This document shows, piece by piece, positions 8,525 to 18,271 of a stretch of 37,529 nt of DNA. The stretch comes from a virus. A program made the translations under genes and the position numbers. The stretch spans positions 1-37,529 of IMG/VR virus record IMGVR_UViG_3300020000_000043. The stretch is one strand, 5' to 3'. Every line of letters starts with the position of its first letter. Position 1 is the stretch's first letter. The notes under the pieces were generated by a model. The model made no database searches. It saw nothing but the letters and a program-made list of their open reading frames with translations, and was not told where the DNA came from.

Positions 8525-9229
8525 ATGGTTTATACCGCGCGCAAATTAATAACCAAAGCCTATTATTTGTCGCAAGTTATAAGCCGTAGCTTGCAAACAG
8601 TTACAGCAGAACAAGTCACAGACGGACTTGAGTTACTCAATGCTTTGATTGACTTTAAGCGCTCTGATTTAAGGCTCATACCTTATTACAGCAATTACTT
8701 TTTCAATACCGTTCAGGGGCAAGAATTATACGTAATTCCCAATCTTTTGGCGGTTGATACACTTACATTCAATATCGGGGATGTGAGATTCTCACTCCAA
8801 GACCAAACAAGAAGTGGGTATTTTGCCACTTACAGGATTGATAATGTTCAATCTCTTCCTTATGAATACCGCATAGAAAGACAGTTTAACGGGGCCAACC
8901 TGTACTTGTACTTCGTGCCAAGCCAAGTATTTCAGATGAAGTTATGGGGTAAGTTTGGTTTAAGTGAAGTAACGCTTGACCAAGACATGGCACTTACCTA
9001 TGACCTATACTACATAGAATACTTGAGGTATTTGTTAGCCGAATATATTTGCTCAGACTGGGGCGCTACATTTCCCGACGAATCCAAAATGAAGCTTAAA
9101 GAGCTTGAGAAGAAATGCATGGATGTGTCGCCTCCTGATTTGTCCGTAAGAACCCAAAATTACTTTGGAAGCAGTCCAGGACTAGACTGGGCTGTGATAA
9201 ATTTATCCAATGGATATTTGCCGTATTAA
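8525..9229 (+). CDS. Head-to-tail adaptor, P22 gp4-like
   Basis: 234 aa. Opens MVYTARKLITKAYYLSQ then EQVTDGLELLNALIDFKRSD, which is the typical start of P22 gp4-type tail accessory factors, and contains the aromatic RYLLAEYICSDWG segment near 165-177. The family closes the portal after packaging and bridges it to the tail. AAGGA upstream. Its end is followed by an intruding endonuclease gene that separates it from its usual partner gp10. Confidence 0.8.
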   Translation: MVYTARKLITKAYYLSQVISRSLQTVTAEQVTDGLELLNALIDFKRSDLRLIPYYSNYFFNTVQGQELYVIPNLLAVDTLTFNIGDVRFSLQDQTRSGYFATYRIDNVQSLPYEYRIERQFNGANLYLYFVPSQVFQMKLWGKFGLSEVTLDQDMALTYDLYYIEYLRYLLAEYICSDWGATFPDESKMKLKELEKKCMDVSPPDLSVRTQNYFGSSPGLDWAVINLSNGYLPY

Positions 9230-9257
9230 TCTTCCTGGTTTTGATTGGCAGATTAAT

Positions 9258-9290
9258 ATAATATACCCTCTTTTTAATGGGGTATATTAT
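9258..9290 (+). promoter_or_regulatory. Hairpin covering the start of the HNH gene
   Basis: A perfect 11-bp inverted repeat, ATAATATACCC (9258-9268) and GGGTATATTAT (9280-9290), loop of 11. The GGGG ribosome site (9279-9282) and the first two bases of the ATG (9289-9291) are inside the 3' arm. Read-through transcripts from the capsid genes would therefore hide the start codon. Confidence 0.75.
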
Positions 9291-9888
9291 GAAAACTGGG
9301 TTTTGTCTGATACATGGGGTTTTGAATGAAGAAAATGCAGATATTTGCATTACGAAATATGTAAAACGAGGGTGGAGATTGAGATGCAAGGAATGCAGCA
9401 AGATTAGCAAAAAGAAAATGTATGATAAAACTAGAGATCGACAAATTCAGATTGCGACTGAATGGGCTAAAAATAATAGAGAAAGGATAAATAAAAGAAA
9501 AAAAGAAGATAGACTAAAAAATCCTAATAAATATAGAGCATGGGAAGCAGGAAAATATAAAAAGGCATTTGAGAAGCATGGAGATGCCCATAGGGTTAAA
9601 CAAATTTTAAGAAAATATAAGATAACAGTTGATAACTATTTTATGATGATTGAGCAGCAGGATAATAAATGCGCTATTTGCAGAAAAGAAGAGACAAAAA
9701 TGAGCACTAGATCTTTAAGTGGGCCAAAAATTAGCCCTTTAGGAGTAGATCATTGTCATAAAACAGGCAAAGTTAGGGCATTATTATGCAGGAAATGCAA
9801 TCTTGGGTTGGGCGCTTTTGATGACGATATTGAAAGAATGGAAGTTGCGATTAAGTATTTGAGGATACATATTGATGCCAGCGCCTGA
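9289..9888 (+). CDS. Free-standing HNH homing-type endonuclease (endonuclease VII fold)
   Basis: 199 aa. N-terminal zinc pairs C6/H9 and C33/C36, then a very basic helical linker (40-115), then a recombination-endonuclease-VII-like core: C128xxC131, VDHCH (153-157) and C167xxC170N171 followed by LGLGAFDDD. Proteins of this kind nick or cut intron-less phage genes and spread themselves. It is wedged between gp4-like and gp10-like genes and its last 14 bases contain the start of the latter. Start at 9289 is preferred over 9277 because of the GGGG site. Confidence 0.85.
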   Translation: MKTGFCLIHGVLNEENADICITKYVKRGWRLRCKECSKISKKKMYDKTRDRQIQIATEWAKNNRERINKRKKEDRLKNPNKYRAWEAGKYKKAFEKHGDAHRVKQILRKYKITVDNYFMMIEQQDNKCAICRKEETKMSTRSLSGPKISPLGVDHCHKTGKVRALLCRKCNLGLGAFDDDIERMEVAIKYLRIHIDASA

Positions 9889-11470
9889 AAGATCACAAAA
9901 TATACAAGAAGTTCAATTAAAGGTCGTTGGTGGGAACAAATTCGGACGCTATCCTAAGATCTCGGTTGAACAAACGTGGAACTTTATTGTCTCTGATAAT
10001 GCTTTAGTGCCCTATGCCGGCTATAAAAACGTCTTAAATGTGGGTGGCACAAATGTAGGGCGAGATATCTTTTCAAGCATACCCGGTAATCTCATGCTTG
10101 GTGTGTGGGGAAGTCAAGTATTCGTTATCTCAACAGCGCTTGTTGCAACCTTTGTAGGCAGCTTGACGACCACTACAGGGGATGTTTTTATAGAAGAAAA
10201 CAACAATCAGGAAATAGCTATCACTGATGGGGTTCACATCTATGTTTATAACTGGGGAAGTGGTCTTTTTAGCACTTCGGATGTAACGCCTGGATTTACT
10301 TTGCCTGTAGGATTGGACAACCCTGGTTATATCTCTTTTCAAAACGGTCGGTTAATTGTGGTTGATACTGATTCATCAAACTGGTATTTGGGTAAATTTA
10401 ATGATGCTTTAACCTGGACGGGCACTGGAACATACATAGGCGCATTACAATCAAAACCTGATAGAGTGCAAGCAGCAGTTCCAACGCCCGGGGGCGGTAA
10501 TAACCTGTGCTTGTTCGGTCATGCAGTTGTTGAACAATGGCAGGACATAGGTGCCGCAACATTCCCATATCAACGCTCTTCAACCTTCAATGTTGATTTT
10601 GGTTGCTTAAATGCCTCATCAATAGCCGCCCTAGATACTTATATTGTGTGGCTTTCAGCGAGCGAGACCTCAGGTGCCACGGTCATGATAATCAATGGCA
10701 GTAATGCTAAATCTATCAGTACAGATGGCCTTGATTTTAAACTTGCAGAACTTACCAATCCAACTAATTGTACGGGATTTCTATTTCGACAAGATGGTCA
10801 TGTTATTTATCAATTCTGTTTTCCAGACGACAATCTAAGCTATGCCTTAGACTTAAATACGAATTTATTCTTCACGGTGACAGATGAACGACTTAATTAC
10901 CATCCGGCTCGTAACGTTGTTTTCTTTAATGACAATTATTATTTTGTTTCATTGAAAAACCCCAATTTATTTTTGTTTGATACAACTATTACTGATATAG
11001 ATTACGGAAATGACGAAGTATTTGAATTACCAAGGCTTAGAATAGCACCCCCTTTAAGGCTGCCTTCTCAGCGCATGTATATCATAAAATCACTAGGTTT
11101 TACGATAGAAAATGGTCAGCCTAATATTCCAACGACTATCACGACATTTACAGGGATGCTCGATGATTTGGCGACAGAAGATTCTTTTGATATCACGACA
11201 GAGGATGGTGATTTAATAGCATTGGATGGCGGTGCCGATTCATCTAACACAAGTATTTATTATTCTGAGGCCGTGGACTTATCAATCTCAAGGGATGGCG
11301 GTGAATCGTGGGGCAATGCTGAAAGGCAATATATGAACCCTATTGGCAAGCGCACAAGCAGATTTATATTTCAAAGATTAGGTCAAGCAAATGATGCAAG
11401 CCCTCAATTAAGATTTAGTGGATTTGGTCGCTTTGTAGCCTTTGATGGCGTTGTCGAGGTGTACGTATGA
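9875..11470 (+). CDS. Tail protein, P22 gp10-like DNA stabilisation hub
   Basis: 531 aa (P22 gp10 is 472). Opens MPAPERSQNIQEVQLKV, then a chain of beta-strands in a propeller-like pattern (PTPGGGNNLCLFGHAVVEQW near 185-205; LDTYIVWLSASETSGA), and ends SISRDGGESWG...FGRFVAFDGVVEVYV, the closing pattern of gp10-family hubs. These bind below gp4, plug the tail and hold the fibre. GAGG lies within the preceding HNH gene. It shares 4 bp (ATGA) with the next gene. Confidence 0.8.
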   Translation: MPAPERSQNIQEVQLKVVGGNKFGRYPKISVEQTWNFIVSDNALVPYAGYKNVLNVGGTNVGRDIFSSIPGNLMLGVWGSQVFVISTALVATFVGSLTTTTGDVFIEENNNQEIAITDGVHIYVYNWGSGLFSTSDVTPGFTLPVGLDNPGYISFQNGRLIVVDTDSSNWYLGKFNDALTWTGTGTYIGALQSKPDRVQAAVPTPGGGNNLCLFGHAVVEQWQDIGAATFPYQRSSTFNVDFGCLNASSIAALDTYIVWLSASETSGATVMIINGSNAKSISTDGLDFKLAELTNPTNCTGFLFRQDGHVIYQFCFPDDNLSYALDLNTNLFFTVTDERLNYHPARNVVFFNDNYYFVSLKNPNLFLFDTTITDIDYGNDEVFELPRLRIAPPLRLPSQRMYIIKSLGFTIENGQPNIPTTITTFTGMLDDLATEDSFDITTEDGDLIALDGGADSSNTSIYYSEAVDLSISRDGGESWGNAERQYMNPIGKRTSRFIFQRLGQANDASPQLRFSGFGRFVAFDGVVEVYV

Positions 11471-11781
11471 GCATTCGCATACCCAACCTACCGATAGGCC
11501 AAATCGTTGATGAAAATGGCAATGCTACTGATGACGAGCTTACTTTTAGGCATGCCCTAATTACCCAATTGCAAGATAATTTTGGCGCTGAGGGCTGTGT
11601 CATTCCGTCCCAAACGGCAGCCAATATTCTTATCATACAAAACAACACAGACGTACAAGGTAACTTTACATGTCAATTCGGGACAATGCTTTATGAATCA
11701 GACACAGGCTTGGTAAAAATCGCTATTGAAGACCCGTTAGGCAGCGGTATACCAGTATTTCACACTATAACGGTAGTATAA
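11467..11781 (+). CDS. Small tail-associated protein
   Basis: 104 aa, MSIRIPNLPIGQIVDENG to FHTITVV. N-terminal helix-like part and beta-rich C-terminal half. The start is coupled by ATGA to the gp10-like gene and the next gene follows after 10 bp. The place corresponds to the needle position of P22-like phages, but it is much shorter than gp26 and has no long coiled coil, so I leave function open. Confidence 0.65.
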   Translation: MSIRIPNLPIGQIVDENGNATDDELTFRHALITQLQDNFGAEGCVIPSQTAANILIIQNNTDVQGNFTCQFGTMLYESDTGLVKIAIEDPLGSGIPVFHTITVV

Positions 11782-11791
11782 GGGGTTTAAA

Positions 11792-12478
11792 ATGGATCCA
11801 CTAACAATGATGATGCTTGCTCAAGGCGGAATGGCTTTGGGTCAAGGTATATCTGGCATGTTTAATAGAGGTGGCAATCCTAGCGATAAAGCCAATGAGT
11901 ATATTGGTCAGATTCCAGGTGCTGTCAATCCCTACTACCAGCCTTACATAAGCCGTGGTGTGGGTGCTAATAATGAACTAGATAAGCAATACACTGATAT
12001 GCTTTATAATCCAGGCGCTTTATATGACCGCCTTGGTGCTGGATATAAGCAATCACCTGGTTATAAATTTGCTCTTGAGCAAGCCATGCAGCAAGCTGGT
12101 AATGCTTCTGCATCAGGGGGTATGTTAGGAACGCCAGCAGATGAACAAAGACGCATGGAATCAGCCCAAGGTATAGCGTCAAAAGACTTTGAAGATTACA
12201 TTAACCATGTTATGGGCTTATATGGCGGTGGGGTAAGTGGCGTTCAGAAAACACAGCAACAGGGTTTTGATGCGTCAAGACAATATGCTGATATTCTTGG
12301 TCAAACACTTGGTCAACAAGGTCAGTACGCTTATGGCGGTCAAGATTTTAATAACCAAAACCAAGCTAAGAACTGGTCTAATATCTTTAGTGGTGGCGCT
12401 ATGGGTGCCAATGCATTCTTTAATAGACCTCAACAAGGTGGTAATTCAGGTTACCAACCAACTGGGAGGGGTTATTAA
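11792..12478 (+). CDS. Ejection (internal virion) protein, first of three
   Basis: 228 aa, Gly/Gln/Asn/Tyr-rich. Starts MDPLTMMMLAQGGMALGQG, a short hydrophobic Gly-rich helix, and ends in GNSGYQPTGRGY. P22 gp7-type DNA-transfer proteins have this hydrophobic-glycine start and low complexity, and sit directly after the tail hub as here. They are ejected with the DNA and line the channel across the cell envelope. TAATG overlap with the next gene. Confidence 0.65.
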   Translation: MDPLTMMMLAQGGMALGQGISGMFNRGGNPSDKANEYIGQIPGAVNPYYQPYISRGVGANNELDKQYTDMLYNPGALYDRLGAGYKQSPGYKFALEQAMQQAGNASASGGMLGTPADEQRRMESAQGIASKDFEDYINHVMGLYGGGVSGVQKTQQQGFDASRQYADILGQTLGQQGQYAYGGQDFNNQNQAKNWSNIFSGGAMGANAFFNRPQQGGNSGYQPTGRGY

Positions 12479-13614
12479 TGGCATTTAATATTCCCGGTAT
12501 TCCATTTAGGGCAAGTTCAAATGTCCCCGATTTGATGGAAGCTATTTCTAAAGGTTTTACTGTTGGTATGCAGCCTCAGAAGCAAGCGCAAGAGCTTTTG
12601 GCTAGTTCTTTGGCAAATAAAATCAGTCAGGCTAAGGCGCAGTATGCGCCACAAAGGCAGCAATCAGAAATTGACCATATTTTGGCACAGATTCAGCAAG
12701 AAAAGGCGATGAGTCAGCATTTTGGGGCGCAAACTACGGGTTTAAATTTAACTAATGCTTCTCTACCTGAAAAGTTAAGATATGAATTAATGCAGCAGCG
12801 AAATAAAGCTGAACATCCTGAGCTTGGCTTTACTGGTAATGTTGGTGATTTGGCAAGACTTCAATATCTGCAACAAAACAATCCTGGTGTTTTTGGTCAG
12901 CAATCACAGTCGCAACAAGACATGACGCCTCAAAATTTCGGTCAAGGACACGGTGTGTTTGCGCCACAACAGGAACCGCAAGAAAATTTATATGACAGGA
13001 TGAGAAATAGTATTCTTGGGAATATGGGTGCTCAAAAGAACATGAGCACTTTAGATAAGGCTCAAGCAGGTTATGATAGAGCTGTTGCGCAATATGGCGC
13101 TAATTCTGAACAAGCACAAACAGCATTATCATTTAGAAATAAAACAGCAGGAACATTGAATAAAGATACAACGACAGTTCAATCTATTAAACAACAAATC
13201 GCCTTAGCTATTCCAAGGCTTCGCGAAGCTATAGAAAATCTCAAAGCTATTCCAGCCCCTTTTGCAGGTTCACCGGATTTTGCAGCAAAAACAGCACATG
13301 AAAAGGCAGTTATTGAGGCCGCTGAATCTTATGTGCTTGCTAAAGGATGGAAAAACACCGATGAAAATATGGCCAAGGCTATGAAATTACTAGAAAGAGG
13401 ATTTTTAAATTCAGACAAAAGCTATCATTCTCAATTGCAGGATATAACAAACAGTATTGAAAATGATTATGAAAATGCTACCGGCGAAAAACTTCCTCCG
13501 CGAGAATCTTTAAAGAGAAGAGAATTTAAAGACCAAAAAGAATTTCTAGATTATTTGAAGCACTTAACCCCGGGCAGACGCGCTGAGGCAAAAATACTTT
13601 ATGCGAGTAAATAA
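12478..13614 (+). CDS. Ejection (internal virion) protein, second of three
   Basis: 378 aa. Gln-rich and helical (KPQKQAQELLASSLANKISQ-like start, QQ and QE runs to about 180), then a charged helical C-terminal half. Compatible with a P22 gp20-type DNA-transfer protein by order and composition (gp20 is about 470 aa); no specific motif proves it. Coupled by TAATG to the gene before. Confidence 0.6.
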   Translation: MAFNIPGIPFRASSNVPDLMEAISKGFTVGMQPQKQAQELLASSLANKISQAKAQYAPQRQQSEIDHILAQIQQEKAMSQHFGAQTTGLNLTNASLPEKLRYELMQQRNKAEHPELGFTGNVGDLARLQYLQQNNPGVFGQQSQSQQDMTPQNFGQGHGVFAPQQEPQENLYDRMRNSILGNMGAQKNMSTLDKAQAGYDRAVAQYGANSEQAQTALSFRNKTAGTLNKDTTTVQSIKQQIALAIPRLREAIENLKAIPAPFAGSPDFAAKTAHEKAVIEAAESYVLAKGWKNTDENMAKAMKLLERGFLNSDKSYHSQLQDITNSIENDYENATGEKLPPRESLKRREFKDQKEFLDYLKHLTPGRRAEAKILYASK

Positions 13615-13615
13615 A

Positions 13616-15604
13616 ATGGCATACATACCTACTGGAAAAGATTTTGAAGATTTTGAAGCTAATAATCAAGGTATTGGCGGCATAGGACAAGACATTGCTG
13701 AAAGCATCCAAGGACTTCCTTCATACGCAGCAAACATGGCTAAGCAATTGCCAGGTGAAGTCTGGGGCGCTTTAACGCATCCATCAAGAATTCAAGGTAA
13801 TTTACTTGCAGGCCTTGGAGAAGGCGCTATAGGATTGCTTAACACCCCTGGTGTAGCGTTAGACTACTTTGCCAATAAAGGATTGATTCCTAAATCAGTA
13901 TCCAAGTATGCGCCTCACATTGGAGATTTAGGTGTTGAAAAATTCCTTGGTATTGAACCCAAAGAAAAAGGGGATATGCTTATTCGTTCATTATCTGGCT
14001 TAGCGGTTCCAGGTAGTATACTTAAGGCTGCTAAATTAGGGAAGGCTGCAAGTCCTCTTGCAACGGCCTTGTATTCAATGGGACAAAATGAGAACCCTTT
14101 GCAAGCTGCCTTACTGGGTGAAGCTGTCCCAATTGGTAAAGAGCTTTATAATAGAGGCCGTCCGTCAAGTATATTCCGTGGGGAATTACCGCCAGAAGAA
14201 TTGGCACGTAAATTGCAATTGACACAAGGTACTGAAACGCCTTTAGGGGATGTTATACAAAGTCCTTTCTTAAAAAGACTTTATGAGAATGTACTGCCCC
14301 ATGTTCTTGGCTCGGGCGCTGAAAAGGTTATGCAAAGAACGGGAACTAATATACAACAACTGGGTGTCAATTTGATGAATCGAATAGGTTCTCAATTACA
14401 AGTTAATCCGGAAGATGTGGGTGCGCGCATACAACATGCTTTGCGAACAACTGCAAGAGAAGCAGAACAACAAAAAGAAGCTAATTTTAAGAGAGTAAAC
14501 GATAGCGCTGAAAAATTGGGAGTTAATACGAATAGAACTCAATTAAGAGAAGCAGCAAAGAATATCTTGAAATCTATCAATGAAGATCCAGATTTAGCAA
14601 ATTTTACTAATACTAATGATATAAGCCTTTTAGAAAAAATTTCGGCTAATCCTGCAAATGACAAGGGATTTTCATTAAGAAATACAGGTATTTTGCGTGG
14701 CGCAATTGGAAAAGCGGCATATGAGGCCAGGACTAAAGGGGAAATGCCGAAAGAAGCCATTTATAATAAATTAAAAAATGCTCTTGAGGAGGATGTTAAT
14801 CAAGCTATTGAACAATCTGGCTCATCTGAATTGCAAGATCTTCATAATAACGCAATGGATTTTTATCGCAATGAATATGCACAGTATAAAGACCCTGAAA
14901 TACGTAAATATATTAAAGGCGGAGGAGATCCTGATTTAATCCTTCAACATTTCATTAAGGGCGGCAAAAACGACCGCGGCACGATTTTACAAAAGCTTTC
15001 CAACGCATTAAGGCAGAATCCGGAGATCTCGCCTGCCGTTCAAGACTCATCCCAATTGCAACATATAGGTACATCCCAACACCAAACACAACGAAACCCA
15101 CAAGAAACTCTGTTAGCATATTCTTATCTCTCCAAAGCTTTGGATGATGAAGGTCACATCAATCCAGTTAAATTAAGAACACTATATCATAATTTGGGCA
15201 CAAATCAAAAAAGAGCCTTATTTGGCGAAGGCGATCTTGCAAATGAAGTTAGAAATTATGCTGATTTAGTTGGTCACAATAAAGAAGCGTTTGATTTGAT
15301 GTTAAATCCCCATACAGGCAAAAGAAATAGTGCTTTACTATCGCAAGTAGGCCAATTGGCCACGGGCGCAGCATTTCATCATTTACCTTTATTAATAGCT
15401 TCGGGCATAGGAGGAAGACTTGCAACTAATCGCATAACTTCCCCAAAATACAGAGAAAAGCTAATCAACGCCATGATTAAAAACAAGCGAGTTGAACTAC
15501 CAAAAACAACAAAAGCGCTACAACCACTTGGTGCCGTTGCAACTAACGAACAAAAGCCATTAGAACTAGAACTTAACCAGGGCGCAAGATATGGAAAATA
15601 CTAA
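13616..15604 (+). CDS. Ejection (internal virion) protein, third of three
   Basis: 662 aa from ATG 13616 (an in-frame ATG at 13601 would overlap the previous gene). Contains several Gly-rich amphipathic stretches (LAGLGEGAIGLLNTPG near 60-75; LSGLAVPGSILKAAKLG near 127-143; ATGAAFHHLPLLIASGIGG near 583-601) that could sit in membranes, separated by long charged helices. Size and place resemble P22 gp16 (609 aa). Expected to leave the virion with the DNA. Confidence 0.65.
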   Translation: MAYIPTGKDFEDFEANNQGIGGIGQDIAESIQGLPSYAANMAKQLPGEVWGALTHPSRIQGNLLAGLGEGAIGLLNTPGVALDYFANKGLIPKSVSKYAPHIGDLGVEKFLGIEPKEKGDMLIRSLSGLAVPGSILKAAKLGKAASPLATALYSMGQNENPLQAALLGEAVPIGKELYNRGRPSSIFRGELPPEELARKLQLTQGTETPLGDVIQSPFLKRLYENVLPHVLGSGAEKVMQRTGTNIQQLGVNLMNRIGSQLQVNPEDVGARIQHALRTTAREAEQQKEANFKRVNDSAEKLGVNTNRTQLREAAKNILKSINEDPDLANFTNTNDISLLEKISANPANDKGFSLRNTGILRGAIGKAAYEARTKGEMPKEAIYNKLKNALEEDVNQAIEQSGSSELQDLHNNAMDFYRNEYAQYKDPEIRKYIKGGGDPDLILQHFIKGGKNDRGTILQKLSNALRQNPEISPAVQDSSQLQHIGTSQHQTQRNPQETLLAYSYLSKALDDEGHINPVKLRTLYHNLGTNQKRALFGEGDLANEVRNYADLVGHNKEAFDLMLNPHTGKRNSALLSQVGQLATGAAFHHLPLLIASGIGGRLATNRITSPKYREKLINAMIKNKRVELPKTTKALQPLGAVATNEQKPLELELNQGARYGKY

Positions 15605-15623
15605 TAAAATCAATAACTTAACA

Positions 15624-15687
15624 TTGAAAATTTATCAAAAATAAAATAGACTGTAGGTATCTTGGTGCAATCAAATAGGATACCTAC
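15624..15687 (+). promoter_or_regulatory. Promoter and start-proximal hairpin of the tail fibre/spike gene
   Basis: TTGAAA (15624-15629), 17-bp spacer, TAGACT (15647-15652), then directly a perfect 9-bp inverted repeat GTAGGTATC (15653-15661) / GATACCTAC (15679-15687) with a 17-nt loop. The GTG start codon is the very next base (15688). Half of the AGGA ribosome site (15677-15680) lies in the 3' arm, so folding would limit translation. Transcripts starting about 15658 would lack part of the 5' arm and so be free; read-through transcripts would fold. Confidence 0.6.
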
Positions 15688-17913
15688 GTGCCAGTCACTG
15701 ATTTACCAGACCCAAGGTTTATCGAAAGCCCGCAATTACAGAATATCTTTTTAGATAAAGATACTGCTTTTCCCATGTCTGGTGGTCGCGTTGAATTCTA
15801 TGAAGACAATAACAGAACAGTTTTTAAAACTATCTATCAGCAAGTAAGACAGCCTAATAACACTTATCTTTTTGTTCCTTTAAATAATCCTGTGGGCCTT
15901 GGGAATGCGGGGTCTTATGTTGATTTAACAGGGAATGATATCAATGTTTATTTATATCCCTATGTTGGAAGTCCTACAGACGAAGACCAGGGTGCAATTG
16001 ATTTATATTATATTAAGGTTTATAACGCAGACGGCGTCTTCCAGTTCGATAGAGAAGCTTGGCCACCCAATGTGCAGGCGGTCGGCGGTAATACAGTTTT
16101 CCAAGACTCTGATAATCAAATAGAAAACCCCCAGTTTGTTGACGTGCTTTTTAACAATGACAGGGGTGCAACATCACACTCTTTTGCTGTAAGTGGCGCG
16201 GGAACTAGAAGCTCTATCATTCCAGACTGGGACATCATCACCAACGGCAGCGGTACAGTAGTCGTCTCTCAGTTAGCTTTAACTGATTTAACAGCAGCAA
16301 GTTTGCCTCCATATGCTTTGCGTATATCATCATCAGGCATTACAAGCCTTCAACTAAGACAAAGAATTACAGCAAGCCCTAGATTAATGGGTGCTAGTTT
16401 TATCTCAGGTAGCTTTGTAGCCAAGTCATTTAATGCCAATGCAGTTAACTTGGTAATGAATTATGTTGCCTCAAACGGCTACACAGAGAATCTTGTTAAT
16501 GACTTCACAAGTTCGGATGGTAATTTCAACACACTTATTAATGATACCGCCACCGAAATCAATACTACAAATACAAATGCACCTCCTTCTGGTCATATTG
16601 ATATCGTCATAACGATACCTGTCGGACAAGATGTGGGCATTACCTCAGTACAAATCGTTGCGGTTGCAAATATTGAATCCACCTCTGAATTTCTTCAAGA
16701 ATCTGTGCCTAGACAGTTAGACCATCTATTTCATTATTATGACCCATTGCTTAAGTTTAAACCCATTCCAAGTTACTTAGTTGGTTGGGACTTTCCTTTA
16801 AATCCTGCGCAATTTGGCGTAACTGGAACTTTGGGCGCGATAGGTGCTAACAAAGGGGCTTACGTTTGGGATCAAACAATTGTATTCCAGGCAGTAGATA
16901 ATTCAGTATCTTATAGTCGAGATTCTTCTGGCTCTTTGCAATTAGCGGCGACAGCAAATACACAGGTTGCTATTATCCAATATTTAGACAGCATTGAAGC
17001 AGTTAAAATACTGATAAATAACTTGGCTGTAAATGTTAGATGCTATTCTAATGTGTCGGCTAATGTAACGATTTCACTGTGGTATACGACCAACGCAAGT
17101 CTTCCTGTAGTTACAGCAGGAACTAATAACACATTCATCTCTACGCTAGACGCTAACGGTCATCCTTCTGCTGTAGTTGCTGGATGGACAGAAGTATCAC
17201 GAGGAGCTTTGGGCAGCGCTGCCTTTACGCAATCATTTTCTACGTTCATAGATAATGGTTTCTCGGGATGGGATTTACTGCCTCAAGCAACGGCGAACAC
17301 AGCCAAATTCTTTGCTATTGCTATAGGTACTTCAACAATCCTAAGCGGTAATAATATTGCTTTTAATTCAGTGTCTCTGGTTCCCGGGAAGATACCTACA
17401 ATTCCAGCACCCCAAACGGCTGATGAAGTGCTTAGAGAATGTAAATACTATTATCAGAGTAGCTACGACTTAGGCGTCCCCCCTGGAACGCCTGGCGTTT
17501 ACCCTAATTTTAATAATGCTAAATCCGCACCCCAATTACAATTGAGTACTACTATAACAAATGCTGCAGGCTACCTTAAAAGTTTTGAATTGGAGTATGA
17601 TACTAAAAGGTCTGTTACTCCCATTATTCAATTCTACTCTCCTGAATCTGGCACTGTAGATACTATGTTGTATGCCCTGAACTTGGCTGGTGTATATCCA
17701 GCAGTAAGTGCGCCGCCTGGACTTCTTGCTGTAAATCCAGGGGATATCACACCCTCTACTTCATACACTCAGTTTTATCTAGGTGACAGCAGGGCTTTCT
17801 ATCAGTGGACTGATACAACCCTAATTATGTCATCTACAGCGGCTATCAGCCCCACATCAGACACTTTCATTTTATATCACTTCACATGTGACGCTCGTTT
17901 AGGAGTAGTTTAA
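15688..17913 (+). CDS. Tail fibre or tailspike with head-binding N-terminus
   Basis: 741 aa, GTG start (MPVTDLPDPRF). The first 130 residues (IFLDKDTAFPMSGGRVEFYED, then VFQFDREAWPPN) resemble the particle-binding domain of P22-type tailspikes: short strands describing a value, a unit and an axis. The rest is beta-rich with long Ser/Thr/Asn runs and ends TFILYHFTCDARLGVV. No obvious glycosidase motif can be named. It should attach to the gp10-like hub and recognise the cell surface. TAATG overlap with the next gene. Confidence 0.75.
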   Translation: MPVTDLPDPRFIESPQLQNIFLDKDTAFPMSGGRVEFYEDNNRTVFKTIYQQVRQPNNTYLFVPLNNPVGLGNAGSYVDLTGNDINVYLYPYVGSPTDEDQGAIDLYYIKVYNADGVFQFDREAWPPNVQAVGGNTVFQDSDNQIENPQFVDVLFNNDRGATSHSFAVSGAGTRSSIIPDWDIITNGSGTVVVSQLALTDLTAASLPPYALRISSSGITSLQLRQRITASPRLMGASFISGSFVAKSFNANAVNLVMNYVASNGYTENLVNDFTSSDGNFNTLINDTATEINTTNTNAPPSGHIDIVITIPVGQDVGITSVQIVAVANIESTSEFLQESVPRQLDHLFHYYDPLLKFKPIPSYLVGWDFPLNPAQFGVTGTLGAIGANKGAYVWDQTIVFQAVDNSVSYSRDSSGSLQLAATANTQVAIIQYLDSIEAVKILINNLAVNVRCYSNVSANVTISLWYTTNASLPVVTAGTNNTFISTLDANGHPSAVVAGWTEVSRGALGSAAFTQSFSTFIDNGFSGWDLLPQATANTAKFFAIAIGTSTILSGNNIAFNSVSLVPGKIPTIPAPQTADEVLRECKYYYQSSYDLGVPPGTPGVYPNFNNAKSAPQLQLSTTITNAAGYLKSFELEYDTKRSVTPIIQFYSPESGTVDTMLYALNLAGVYPAVSAPPGLLAVNPGDITPSTSYTQFYLGDSRAFYQWTDTTLIMSSTAAISPTSDTFILYHFTCDARLGVV

Positions 17914-18269
17914 TGTCAACCAAATTTAATATGACCAAAGATATCGCGGGCTATAACGGCTTTGGCATCCCATTTTCTTTAGATGGTCAGTCTATGATTC
18001 TAACCGCAGCAGTAGCTCAGTCTGTAACGGTTCCATTAAACTATCCTTTTTGGATTGCAATATTTAGCTACACACCAGGCTCAAGTATTTGGGTCGATGG
18101 TATTACTACGGCCGTAGCACCTACAGGGGCTGCTTCGGCCACCACAGCTAGACTTAACCCGAGTGCCAGATACGTTAGAGGCGGTCAAACAATTAGCTTC
18201 ATTACAAGCGATGTTACGCTACCTATGGTTGGTGTTGAATTCTTAGTTATAAACCCTTACGAGAATTAA
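17913..18269 (+). CDS. Small beta-rich virion protein of the receptor module
   Basis: 118 aa, MSTKFNMTKDIAGYNGFG to VINPYEN. Short beta domain with alternating hydrophobics; no charged coiled coil. It is translationally linked to the preceding fibre (TAATG) and followed two bases later by another tiny gene. It could be a fibre-attached tip or an assembly helper. Confidence 0.6.
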   Translation: MSTKFNMTKDIAGYNGFGIPFSLDGQSMILTAAVAQSVTVPLNYPFWIAIFSYTPGSSIWVDGITTAVAPTGAASATTARLNPSARYVRGGQTISFITSDVTLPMVGVEFLVINPYEN

Positions 18270-18271
18270 AA

